The notes under the pieces: model-generated | The model's database searches: none | Seen by the model: the letters and a program-made list of their open reading frames with translations, nothing else | Told to the model about the DNA's origin: nothing | Position numbers and translations under genes: made by a program | Shown here: positions 26,136 through 37,873 of the stretch, piece after piece | Numbering within the stretch: position 1 is the first letter of the stretch | How the letters are laid out: every line of letters starts with the position of its first letter | NCBI GenBank assembly: GCA_030686995.1 | Contig: CM060698.1 | Coordinates: 138,451,606 to 138,515,605 of the forward strand | From: Artemisia argyi | Taxonomy: Eukaryota; Streptophyta; Magnoliopsida; Asterales; Asteraceae | DNA length: 64,000 nucleotides | Direction of reading: 5' to 3'

Positions 26136-29100
26136 TCATTCCTCTTCATCACCCAATAATGCAAACGAGAAAGGTGCAAACTTGTACCCATCTCCTTCAT
26201 AAAACTTGTTTTGGAATTCTACCCAATGAAGCCTTAGTGCATGTAGGAAGGCACTAAGTGTTTCCATTACTAGCAACACTCCAACAGTTGCAAATACGAA
26301 CACGATGATGCCCACAATAAGGATAATGACGTTATTATACCTGTGGGAGTTGAGAAAATGTTAAGGAACAATCAGAAGTCAGATATATCTTATTATTGTG
26401 ATTGCTAAGAGAAACGGGCTTAGTCAAAATAGGTAACTTTTTAGAACGCGTCGAAACAGGTCAGGGAGTTTATGCAGCATTTTAAATGGCATTTGAGTAT
26501 TTGACCCATTCCATTTTTATCAATTTTAAAATTTTTGACCCATTGGAGGGTTGTGCATAAAAGGACTGAAATTGCAAACTATACCTAAAACAATTGTATA
26601 TTATTAGAAATATGCAAGGGGTCTTCTCAATGTTCATACCAAAAACATTTTGAAGTACACCGATAGAAAGAAGGATGTATGTGTTCCTTCAAACACTAAA
26701 CAAAACAAACAGCTTATTTAATCTAAAAAGTTTTTTATTTTGTATTCCTAAATTTATAGAATGATGGTCATAAGAGAAATGGTAAATAACACAAACTCCA
26801 TAACAAGATAAAAGACATAAGTAGAAGTGACTTACCCCCAAGCAAGAAGAAGAACCTTCTCATAAAACACAGTTGACAACTCCGAATGTGCCAAGCTGAA
26901 AGAAAAGTGCACTTTCAGTGAATACTATTGCACGACAGGTTGGATATAGGGGAGTAAAATTCAGCATTGATAGAAATATACATAATCAACATTGAAACTG
27001 AAAATTCCAAAATGATAACAAACGATGCTACTTTGTAAATAGGAAAATTAATACAAAGTAGGAATATAAAATTATCTTAATAAACGCAGGTCACAAGCCC
27101 TGATTTGTTATTGGTTTGATATGATGGGGGATGAACCGACCATTTTAAGTTTTAAAGTACATTAGTAATATCACTTCCTGAAATAGGATACAAACTATAT
27201 TGACATGTTTCGAGAGAAAATTAAATGTTTTGGCTGAATACCTGAGTGCCCATAAACGAAGGTATGAAGCTGTATTTGATACTGCCCCAAGTACAAACTC
27301 TATTGTATGGATGAGTTGGTGAACAAATACTTCACTGAACTCAAATTCCTCATGACTGTGTGGATCATGAGCTGCCTCCACCTGCAAGGATTCATCTGTG
27401 CCCTCAAGGGGTGTGTAAGACTGACCTTGATGTGTCTGCAAAGACATAAAAACATGGTGCAAAACAGAAAAAGTAAGGTAACATGATCATGACACACCGA
27501 GTTAATAAAACTGCGATGTTTGAGGTGGTGGGAAAGAAAGACATACCCTGTTATGTTGTGCCTTCAAAATGAAAGGCTTGGGTAGTAGCATCCATGGGAC
27601 AGCAATTAGAGATAGCAATAGAAGTACAAGCTGGTAATGAAACAGCTTGTATCAGTTGAGTAATATGAAAGACCTTAATTTAGTTATTGTTATGCTTATG
27701 ATTAAACATCAAGAAGCAAACAAAAAATGGAGATGTTAGAAGAATCAAACCTGAACAGTCTTCTGGTGTGGAAAAAGCTGGTTGTCACCAAGATCATCAG
27801 TGGGGCTAAGGAACATGTATATCATCACATGGTATAGATCAGCTTGTGAACCCGTGACCCATTTCAAAATGATAAGGAGGGAAAGGTAACCAAACAGACC
27901 ATTCAAAAAGATCATCTGTGGAATAAATTGGAACCTGGAAAGTGCATAATTAAGAAATAAACAAAACTTCAAGTACTATACAATTTATAAGTTAATATAA
28001 TAAATGATGCATACAAAAAGATATGGGAAACTGTTGTCATTAGCGTATTAAATGATAATGGTATATAAGCTTACCAAACATTCACAGGATTCTTGAAGTA
28101 CAGAGCATTGAAAAAGCTCAGTATTATTCCAAGGTTCATTTGTGCTACTCCAATAAGAATCGACATTTTCATCTTCAAAGAGTTAAGGAAGGGCAATTCA
28201 CTACGACTCCCATGCCACGCAGGGTCCACACCAAATGGGTATGTATCACGCGCCTTTATCAACCCTATAGTGGTAGCCTCACTGCAGCAAAAGAGAAAAA
28301 CGCGACGGAAGGAGATTAGCAAATGAACTGACAACCGAGTCGATATTGTTTCTTAATGTTTAGTTTATGTTATTACTTTTCAATTTGGCTGGGGTGAGGA
28401 GGGAGTCAGATAACTACCTGCATCCAGCATCACGGCAGACATATGCTGAAGGACTAAATAACTCAAATGGAACTGAGAAGAACTCGTTATAGATCAAACC
28501 CGTGTAGATTGAGAAGAGTGACATCAACAATATAACATAACGACCCCCGAAAGTCATTTCCATTATGTCACCAAGTTTCTGTATTCATGAAAATGCATAA
28601 GCAAATCAGTCTCCAAAGCAAAATACAGATGTTAACAGGGCCACGAACTTTAAAAAAGTTGCTCCATATTCAGTAAGACAGTGTTGATTATATAAAACAA
28701 CAGCTCCACAAACAAGTGTTATTTACCTGATTTGCGTATTTTTTCTCCCTGGATATTAAAAATAAACATGCCAGCAGGATGCATATGCCATGCCCCCAAT
28801 CACCAAACATAACCGCAAACAGAAATGGGAACGTGACAACAGTATACACTCCAGGATTTGCTTCTTGGTATTTAGCAACACTGCAGCAAGAGTAGATTTT
28901 AGATGTTATTGATACAATCAGTTAATAAAGTTAAAACATTCACATGATTCATATTATGAACAAGGTGGGAAAATTATCACATAACACTGATTAACATGTA
29001 TATTATATTATAAAGACTTTTTTTTTGGGTGTATAAAGTAGAAGACCAACAACGATACGTGTGTATCTGATAAGTATGGATGCCTGAATGTTGCTTACCC

Positions 29101-32100
29101 GTATGCATCAACAATTGTTTGAAAGGACTCGGTAAACTTATTTGTCTGAAAATAGGTTGGAGGCATCTCTTTTGTGAGCAAAACTTGAAAAATGGCACCA
29201 ACTTGGGACTTGGAATCAACTGTAGCCTTTTGGAGTGAATCCTTAATCTGCAAAAACAATGGGCCATAGAGTTAATAGATGTGGCTTACCAGGTCGGGCA
29301 GGCATGGTGATCCACAAACACTTTTTGTCCATATTTTTTAGATATTACAAAAGCAATATATGAACAGCGCCAAACCTGTTGGGTTGCGAATACGGGACTC
29401 CACCCTTCAGCAACAAGACACTTCTTTGTCACATCAAAGCTAAGCATGTTTAGTGTGTGATAGATAGATTTTTCCTTGCGAACCTTGTGAAAGCAACATA
29501 AAGAGGTTCAGGATTCCATATGAGAAAATAAATACAGAAAGCTAATATATACAATTTATACTTGGTCCCCATCTGCATTCGTATTTTAACAAATAGCAAC
29601 ATACCAGGTCGTTCCACTGTTCGTATTGTTTTCCTATGGTTTCCAACAAATTCCCACGGTGCAAAAGTCCAGCATCGATAGTTGTCTTCAGCTCAGATAG
29701 CTTTCCAGATACCTGGAAAGTGTCAATTTACATGATCAGTGTCCTTACGCAGGGATGTCATTGTCACCATTATCAAGACCAAAAAAGAGCAGCCTTTCAG
29801 ATTTGCTTGTGAATAGAAACACAATACTTGTTTTGGAGTAGGGCCAAAGAGGTGTCTGTTATGTTATATATTGACTGACATTTCACAACGCCTACAATGC
29901 AACTTATGTTTCTTAATTTTCCAAAAAAAGAAAATTAGGAGCTCACACTAACTTAAGCGTTGACCTAAAACAGAACCAAACTTGGCTTAACTTTTTTGGA
30001 GCATTTGCACAGAGCGCTTTTGTACTTGTCTAAAGCTGAAAATAGAGTAGATCTAACACGTACTTAATTAATTATACCCTTTACAGAGGTCTTAAATGCA
30101 GAGAAGGTCTCTTTTCATTTGTGTATATATATTGATTCATAATTCACTTCCTGTGTTATTTGAACTAAAAACTTCTGTTATACATGTGGTGTCTATCCAT
30201 CCATAAAGCAAGAAGAATTTTAACCATAATATATAGTTTTGGAAATAATAATATCTCGAGTACTACAAAATATGTACTCTATGCTAGATCATTACAAGAA
30301 TTACACCAAGGATAAAAGCACAATAAGAGAAAAACAGAGATAGCTTTGTCCTGGGTTAGAATGTTTCAGCAAGTAAAACAGATGGATGGTTAATACCTCG
30401 GTTATCATTTGGGCTTGTTTGCCCAAATCTTCTGCATAAGGATAACGGTTTGCTCCGAAAGCTTCGCATATTTTTAGAATTTTGCTCTTGGCTCTTTCTC
30501 CGGAAAAGAAAACCACAAAAACATTTTTCTCAACCTACAAAGGAGCAGTCATGTTCTCAGTAAGTATAAAACACATGCATATATTTAGAAAATAACCAAT
30601 CATCATATATCATGAGATGTAAAATAGAATTTCACAAACAGCTTCACCAGTCCGATACAAGAAACACTATTATCAAGTTCTTTTTTATTATAATTATACA
30701 ATAAAAATTCCACAGAAATCAGGAAAAAATATTGCCAAAGTAGAGATACAGATCTTGAAGATATGCATTAACCTTTTCTCCTGAAGTAGGATCAATAACA
30801 GCTTCATCCACAGACGACTGCCTCAGAAAGACATTTCCTCTTGTAGCACGGAATAAAATCCTTTCAAAAGCCAAGGCTCTGCCTTTGGGCACAAGGCCAG
30901 TGAGAAACCCCAGCTTGACTTGTTTGCTTTGGTCAGTTATATCCTACTCATAATCATCACAAACAATGATTAGTTGTGCATGTGATAAAAAATGGATACA
31001 GGGTTGAATGGTTGGTGTTGTAATATGTACCTGATCCTTCAATAGAGGAGTTTCCAAAGATTCTTCAGCGGCCTGTTGTGATGAAGCTTCGCTGTGCTGA
31101 GCTGCAGCAATGCTTTGTGCCGCTTTGAAAAATTCTCCAGCCTGTGGAACAGTTTAAACTTAACAGTCATGTAATGTTTTCTGATACTAAGATAATTGCT
31201 GAACTCTATGTTTCGTGTTCTTTTGTATGAGGTATTATATAATTAACTTGTCTGATTTACTTCTGATTTTACTTTGTCATTCTACATCATACCATACAAC
31301 CTTGTGTCACCACCCTAAACCGTAAGCAGCTTTATAGTAAGATATACCTTTTGCAGAACAAGCTTGTATTCTACAAGCTCATTATAGCCACGCTGCAACT
31401 TGTCACTATTTGCATTGATTTCAGTTAGCTCGGCTTCAAGATCTCCAAGAGTTGCCTAAATTACCGCACATAGAAGAAAAGCTTAGTTTTCTAATAATAC
31501 TCCCAAAGTTATACACTAAAAAATTGTACGTACCTCAACATCATCCAGATTAAAGTCAGCTTTGGCATCAGACATCGCTGATGGTTTGACACCCGCCTTT
31601 GACATTTGATCTTTAAAGAAGCGCAACTTACGTGCCAGTTCCGCGCATCTTTTAATCTTCAAAAAATAAGAATTCAAAAGCACGGTCACGCAAAATGCAA
31701 GTTTAGGAAATAACACAAGCACAAAATTTTAAGCCCTAAATAGTTATTGCCATGCATATCATATCGACGTATGCGTTTTAAGACTTTTAGGTACATATAG
31801 CATTAACCAGCTTAAGGAGACTCCTGTTACACGAGAAATGTGTATACTTCTATTTGCACTACTTTACAGCGGAATAACACATTTGTTTCTTGTCATGTCA
31901 AATTGAGCACGGAACAGAGTAAGGGGGTGTTTGTTTTAGCTTATTAAGTGGGCTTCAATTAATCTGATGCAATTAGACAATCAGTCATATAGTAAAACCA
32001 GCTATGTTTGAATACTACAAAAAATGGTCACTTAATGAAATTTAGATTCAATAGGATAAGATATTACATATGTAAGTACATTGGATTTGAGTTTACGTCG

Positions 32101-33328
32101 ATTGTTTAAGATATGCTACACTAGTTTTGTATGGCTTATTACGAAATCTCATTTTAACATATGTCAAACTCAAGGCTTAAAATATCCGAACTTAAATTCC
32201 AAACCCCAATCATATCTCTAAATAAGGTTCACAGAACAGAAGAAGCTCACCTGTCCTGCATATGTTCGCTGGAAAGGGCTTTTATCTGCATTCAGCTGAA
32301 AACACCAATAAAACCAACATTAGTCCAACAACAGGAACCAAATTACATAACAAAAAGATTTACACGCATACAAGAGTGAAACCAACAAATCAGAATTAAG
32401 AACCAATAGACAGACACACTATTAAGGTAATCGCAAACTATAAAAAGCTCAACTTTTTATTATATTGCTAGTGGAATTAACCATTATCGTATAATAATTT
32501 ACTTCAGAATTAAGCATAATCAACCTTTATCAACTTTATATACCATCAAACCGTTTCAATTATTACCAACTTTACCCCAGTTAACACATCCAATCTCTTA
32601 CCCATAAAGAAATCTAAAGTAACATAATTACATCGCTTTCGCCACAACAATACACAAACTGCTAACAACCGAACCACAAAATCAGATATAAATCAGTTTT
32701 CGCTCAATTCAACTAAAATGTGCCAAAACCGTAGCTAAAAACCTCACGACACCCCACAATTACACAAAACATCAACTTTATATACCATCAAACCGTTTTC
32801 AATTATAACCAACTTCATTCCAGTTTAACACAAGAAATCTAAAGTAACATAAATTACGTCGCTTTCGCCAAAACCAAATAGAAATCGCTAAAAACCAAAC
32901 CAAAAAATCAGATATAAATCAATTTCCGCTCAATTCAACTAAAATGTGCCAAAACCGTAGCTAAAACCTTAAACCTCACAACACGCCACAATTACACAAA
33001 ACAACAACAAGCTTGATCTAAACAATCACAAACTACATAAACCGAATTAATTCGCTTTCGCCGCCTTAGTTCACTACTACTACTACTAAACATTAATTTC
33101 CTAACTAACCAATATTTATAATAAAAACCCTAGCTAAACTACTTATAATATATAACAATTTAGATGAAGATTAATTATATATACATCTTTGAATTGGATA
33201 AGACCGATATCGCCGAGGTACGAGACGGTCAAACGAGCAGATTCGATGGGGATAATGACTTGGACTAAATGCATCGCTTCTGATCGGAATAGATCCATCG
33301 GCGGACAGCAACCACCACCCTCCCCCAT
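26136..33328 (-). CDS. VHA-a: V-type H+-ATPase subunit a (VHA-a), 18 exons
   Basis: Membrane subunit of the Vo sector that forms the proton half-channels with the c-ring. Exons (minus): 33328-33185, 32295-32251, 31656-31534, 31455-31348, 31141-31031, 30943-30773, 30534-30397, 29712-29605, 29483-29376, 29247-29099, 28880-28727, 28578-28418, 28281-28075, 27934-27751, 27630-27547, 27435-27242, 26895-26836, 26340-26136. The sum is 2454 bp, 817 residues, with every splice phase consistent; plant tonoplast isoforms have this length. The N-terminus [17 protein letters not shown] and [14 protein letters not shown] are typical. A coiled-coil cytosolic N-half is followed by multiple membrane spans from about residue 420. 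The essential channel arginine is Arg725 in [15 protein letters not shown]. It ends ALLGDEEE. The N-terminus looks closest to the tonoplast VHA-a2/a3 type (inference). There are no frame defects. Confidence 0.97.
32529..33001. repeat. Tandem duplication in intron 1 of VHA-a
   Basis: Two copies of about 240 bp (32529-32770 and 32771-33001) share ATCAACTTTATATACCATCA, GAAATCTAAAGTAACATAA and AAAATGTGCCAAAACCGTAG in the same order. Small indels separate them. The first intron of this gene is where plant intron-mediated enhancement signals often sit; a role is not shown. Confidence 0.85.
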
Positions 33329-33528
33329 CTCTCAAGTTTTTTCAGATCGATCACACACACAGAGACAAGGTGATCAGATTATAATTATTATTATGTTATG
33401 TGTTTTCAGTAGCCACGTTCTTTCAGGTATATTGATTTTTCTTTTTTTTTTATTATTTTATTTTTGGGGGTTATATAAAGTTACAGCTAATAGGCTACGA
33501 TTGGCTGATTTTTTTATATTTTGTTTTA

Positions 33529-33770
33529 GAGTGAATTACTAAAATGGTCCATGTGGTTCGTCGAGTTTAACGAAAATGGTCTCTAGACATTTTTTTCCCC
33601 TGATCCTCTCCGTGTGGTTGTTTCCGCCGGATCCTGTCCATGTGATCAATAAGGTAAAGGACCAAACCCGTTACGGATCAAAAACCACAGGGAGAAGATT
33701 CGTAAAAAAAAGTACAGGGACGATTTTCGTTATATCCGGCAAACCACAGGGACGATTTAAGTAATTAACT
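33529..33770. mobile_element. Mutator-like MITE upstream of VHA-a, 242 bp
   Basis: Inverted ends of about 50 bp: left AATTACTAAAATGGTCC...TTTAACGAAAATGG, right (reverse complement) AATTACTTAAATCGTCC...ATAACGAAAATCG. The flanks TTTTGTTTTA (33519-33528 and 33771-33780) match, a 9-10-bp duplication as in Mutator-like elements, although the T-rich sequence makes chance agreement easier. It lies about 200 bp upstream of the VHA-a start codon. Confidence 0.68.
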
Positions 33771-33936
33771 TTTTGTTTTATTACTAGTTTTTCTTTTTTT
33801 CTTTTTTTTTTCTCCAAATTTGCATTTATATCCCAATGTACAACTTATTTTTAGACCGATGCTGATTAGCGGTCACCCTGCCTCTCTCCACCTACACACT
33901 AACCATTAACAAGTAATGGTGACCATTAACAACTTA

Positions 33937-34255
33937 GGGGCCGTTTGGTTTTTTGGTAGGAATCACAATAGGTATCGGATTTGGTATAGGGTAGAATGAC
34001 AATGGATATGAAAAAGTGTATCATTACAATTATTTATGTTTGGATGACAAAATATGGTATGAAAAAGTGTATCGATATTTGAATTTGGTAGTAGAAAAGA
34101 GATGGGTCCACGGAATGGGTTTCATAGACACCAATTAGCGAGTAATGAATTTATGACTATAATATACCTATTTCATTCCCGGGCCAATAAACAAACACCT
34201 TGAATCGGAATGAAATCCATAGGCCTATTCCGATAGGGCCATACCAAACGTACCC
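33937..34255. mobile_element. Tourist (Harbinger) MITE, 319 bp
   Basis: The ends are GGGGCCGTTTGGT (left) and GGGTACGTTTGGT (right, reverse complement), with TTA duplications at 33934-33936 and 34256-34258. Both features are standard for Tourist MITEs. No coding capacity. Confidence 0.9.
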
Positions 34256-34258
34256 TTA

Positions 34259-34707
34259 TTTTATGACGACCGTTAACAATTTTTTTAATTAAAATTAATT
34301 AAAAAAACATTACAATAGTTTGTGAATGCATTGATTGGTATAGGAAATTACTCGGTGGTAACTGGTCGTGTAAAATTAAATAGAGATTGGTTGTTATTGG
34401 AACGTTTAGTTGTCGTGGGGATTCTGGTGTTTTGGTTTTGGGAGTATTTTGAGACATTTTTTAAGTTGGCAAATAGTTGATAAAATGGAGAAGAGAAGTA
34501 TGAAAAAAAATGATAAGATAAAGAGTTAAGTCCATAAAATAGAAACGAACTTTCACAAATTTCCCAATGTTAGAAACGAACTTTGTAATTTATCAATATA
34601 GCCAATGAAACATCGTATAAACTTCTTATTATCACCAATTCTATTTTCCACTTAATATAATTTTTTTTTTTTCCTACGTGTAATATTCAACATGGCAAGT
34701 TGAGTGT
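34259..34707. other. AT-rich DNA, possible left end of the MuDR-like element
   Basis: No gene. The segment from 34527 (GAGTTAAGTCC...) shows weak similarity to the inverted right flank of the MuDR-like pseudogene near 41380-41450, with CAAATTTC/GAAACGAACTTT repeated twice. Evidence for a terminal repeat is slight. Confidence 0.35.
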
Positions 34708-34712
34708 GTTAC

Positions 34713-36756
34713 TGATGAGTGCTTATTCACACATCATTTTTAGACTTTAAAACAGACCAAATACTAACCAAAAATGCCAAGAGAACGTATGTTTTTGTAT
34801 TTGTGTATGTGCAGGTACGGATATGTGAAAAATGAACAAAAACAAAGCAAAAACCGACAAAAACGAGCACGAGATTGGAAAAAGGTAAAAAGCCGAAGCC
34901 GAGGAAGAAATTTATCCAAGAAAAGCCCAAAATGACAAAAGTAATCCTTAGAGATTCAAAGAATAATAAAAGAGACTCTTAGTTGAAGTATGAAGACCTT
35001 GACAATAACGGTCCTCCAAGTTTCAGCAATTTGTCAACTTTGGTCCTTTGAAGAACTTTGGAAGATAAGTCAACTCGAGTCCTCCAAGCTACAAGATCAT
35101 TACGTTAATTATTAAGTCATATTAGTCGCATTTTAATGAGTTTTAAGTAGCTTTTCATGATTTTGTAAAAGTCTAGGGGCTAAATATGCAACAATGGCAA
35201 AGTTAAGAGAAGTCCTAGCCCCTAGCCTATAAATAGATCTCATAAGCCTCATTTGAGATGTTGGTTAGTTTTAAGGTTAGTCTTAGGGTTGTTGAGGGTT
35301 GGTCCTCATAGTAGTAGGAGTAGTATAGTTTTATTTTTATGAAGTATGTGTTTTACTTTCTCTCTCTAAAAAGCTTTATCTTTCTAAAAATCTTTAATTT
35401 TTAGTTGTTAAATTCGTGTTTTTATTAGTGGGAATTAAAGTTTATGGTTAAACTAGGTTGTTTAGTAATAAATTTGGTGAAAAAAATATTAGTTGTTAGG
35501 CTTTATTTTGGATCAAAATATTTTTTTTTTAAATATTATCGAGTTAGTTTTTATTTTATTTTTTTGTCGAGTTTGAAATTATAATTTTTTTTTTCTTTCG
35601 AGTTTGAACTTTAGTTTATCGAGTTAGGGACCAAAAATAAAATTATCGAGTTAGAGTTAAATTTTATTATCGAGTTTGGGTTTTGCAAAAATAATATCGA
35701 GTTTGAATAACTTTCGAGTTAGACATTAACTTTCGAGTTAGAGTTAAATTTTGTTGTACCGAGTTTGACTTATTCTTAGTAGGGACCTTTTAGCAATTTT
35801 TCGAGTTTTGTTTTCGACTTAGGACCAATTTGCAAATTTTGATTATCGAGTTTGAATTTTATTTACTTTTTATCGAGTTTGATTATTTTTTTTACTTTTT
35901 TTTTTTTTTTTTAATTTTTTTTCTAGTATTGATTTTTTCAAGTTTCATTTCTTTTGGCGAGTTAGCCAAGATTATCAAATTAGATAATCATTACCTCATC
36001 GTTTATCGAGTGAGGTTCTCTTATGCTTTATGCTTAGGCGAAACTCTGCCGAATTTTATTTTGACTTATCTATTTTGTTTCTTTTATCGAGTCTTTTTAT
36101 TTTATCAAGTAACTTTATTTTATTAATATGAGTTTCGAGTAGTTTATTAGTGTTTGCTTAGTGGCACGAGTTTGTGAGTTAAGTGTGGAAATAAAAGAGG
36201 ATCGTGATTAATAATCGTTATGATTATTTAGACTTGTAATTTTATTATTTGAAGGGCAAAAGCCGGAGAATAATCAAATTACAAATCTAGTAATTATTTT
36301 CTTTTTAAAGGATTATTTTCAAAATAAACCAACGTTGTGAGAAAATAGTCTTGTTTAAGGAAAATAATTCGTCGTCAATCCTTGACCCACACTAGATGAA
36401 CTTATTCACGTCGCTTTGCAAACATATTGTTTTTAAATTCATTTCCAGTCTTAATTTCTTTTCGCGTTTTAAATCTCGTTTTTCTTTAGTTATTTTATCC
36501 AATGCTTGTTTTATTTGTTTGTTTTCTTTGCGTCGTGTTATTGTTTCTTTTTACTTTAACTGCGTTTTAAATCCTTTTAGTAGTGTAATCAAAAACCAAC
36601 CAAATCATCTTTTTAACCCCATTCACTTCACAATCACGCGACTCAAGCCGACTCAATCGCCGTCTTACCTTCGTTGGGAGAACGACCCGGGGAACATACT
36701 TTCACGAGCATTTCTTCGGAAAAACAAAACTATACACTCAAAAAGACTTAAAATCA
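34713..36756 (+). repeat. Solo LTR, 2044 bp, probably Ty3/Gypsy (Tat/Athila-like)
   Basis: It starts TGATGAGTGC, ends AAAATCA, and is flanked by the 5-bp duplication GTTAC (34708-34712 and 36757-36761). A TATAAATAG box at 35228-35236 gives plus orientation. The 3' part has GTTGGGAGAACGACCCGGGG (36675-36694), a sequence style common near the ends of Tat/Athila LTRs. No internal retrotransposon genes remain. The lineage call is inference; the LTR call rests on ends and duplication. Confidence 0.78.
35530..36150 (+). repeat. Cluster of dispersed TCGAGTT motifs inside the solo LTR
   Basis: About fifteen occurrences of (TA)TCGAGTT(T/A)G in 600 bp are spaced irregularly in T-rich DNA, for example near 35531, 35566, 35618, 35643, 35670, 35696, 35845 and 35870. 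All point in the same direction. They lie downstream of the TATA box, in the likely R/U5 or leader. Confidence 0.75.
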
Positions 36757-36761
36757 GTTAC

Positions 36762-37119
36762 GCATAACTGACTAAGTATATAGATAGTCAAAACAACACA
36801 ATGCTTTGACTTCCAACACTTTGCTTTGAACACAGTTATAAACATGAAACCCTAGTTATGCGTAATGATTAAATCAACACACTGAAGATGAAGAAGCGTC
36901 CAGGTATTCATATAGCTTTTGTTATTTGAGTATTTTTCTACCAATTGGTCCACTTAATTCATGTAATCGTGTTCAATTTGGTTAACCCTAATTCTCATTT
37001 ATGGTTTTTTTTATATCGTCTTTTTACTGTTAATCTACATCATGATGTTGTATTCATTGCCGATCCTTTGAGATATGTCCATGGAGATTTGAAACAAATC
37101 ATATGTTAACTTCGAAGGA
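36762..37119. other. Leader region of the MuDR-like pseudogene
   Basis: No separate gene. An inverted pair AGTTACGCATAACT (36757) and AGTTATGCGTAAT (36852) is present. It probably formed the 5' part of the MuDR-like element before the solo LTR landed at its left. Confidence 0.4.
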
Positions 37120-37838
37120 ATGTCTTATGAAGATTTACGAGAGATTGTTCGAAGGTTGGTTCATAATATAGTTATGAGACTATATTATTGTAAGGTAAAC
37201 ACTCCATTAAATCTTGGCATTAAAGAACTTAAATCTAATGAAGATGTAGAGAAGCTTTTAACATTAGGTTATGAGAATAACTGGATGGTAGACCTGTATG
37301 TTGAGCATTTTGACTATGATGTCTTAGACTTTGTAGTTGAAGAAAACAATCCTAATTTAGATAATGAAGAGTCAGATGACTCTGATGAGTATGCTTCTAG
37401 TGATGATGAGGATATTGACTATGTTGATTTTTTAATAGAAGGTGAAGATAATGTAGTTATTCCAAAAGTAATCAATACATACCCTTCTTAAACAAACTTT
37501 GTGATGGTCCTGGATTCTATAGGAGTTATATTCATGAGCCTGTTCCAGCTTTTATTAATAACTCAAAGGTTGTAGAGGACCCAGATGATGTTGACATTGA
37601 CCCTAAGTTTAAGATTAAGAAAGGTGTTACTTACCCTAAGCATGATCCAACAATACCTTGGAATCAAATGAAACATGTTTTAGGTATGAGGTTTTACCAC
37701 CCAGAACAGTTGAATTTGATGTTAGCTAACTATGGCGTTGCAAATGGGTTTCAATTATGGTACATGAGGAATGATTGAAAGTGCCTTTTAGTGTACTGTG
37801 GTAGGGATGTGGAAGGAGGTAGATGTGCAAGTATGTAT

Positions 37839-37873
<35 letters not shown>

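Noticed and set aside
31918..31960. GGGGGTGTTTGTTTTAGCTTATTAAG in a VHA-a intron as a MITE end
   Set aside because: It resembles the left end of the MITE at 47653, but no opposite end was found.
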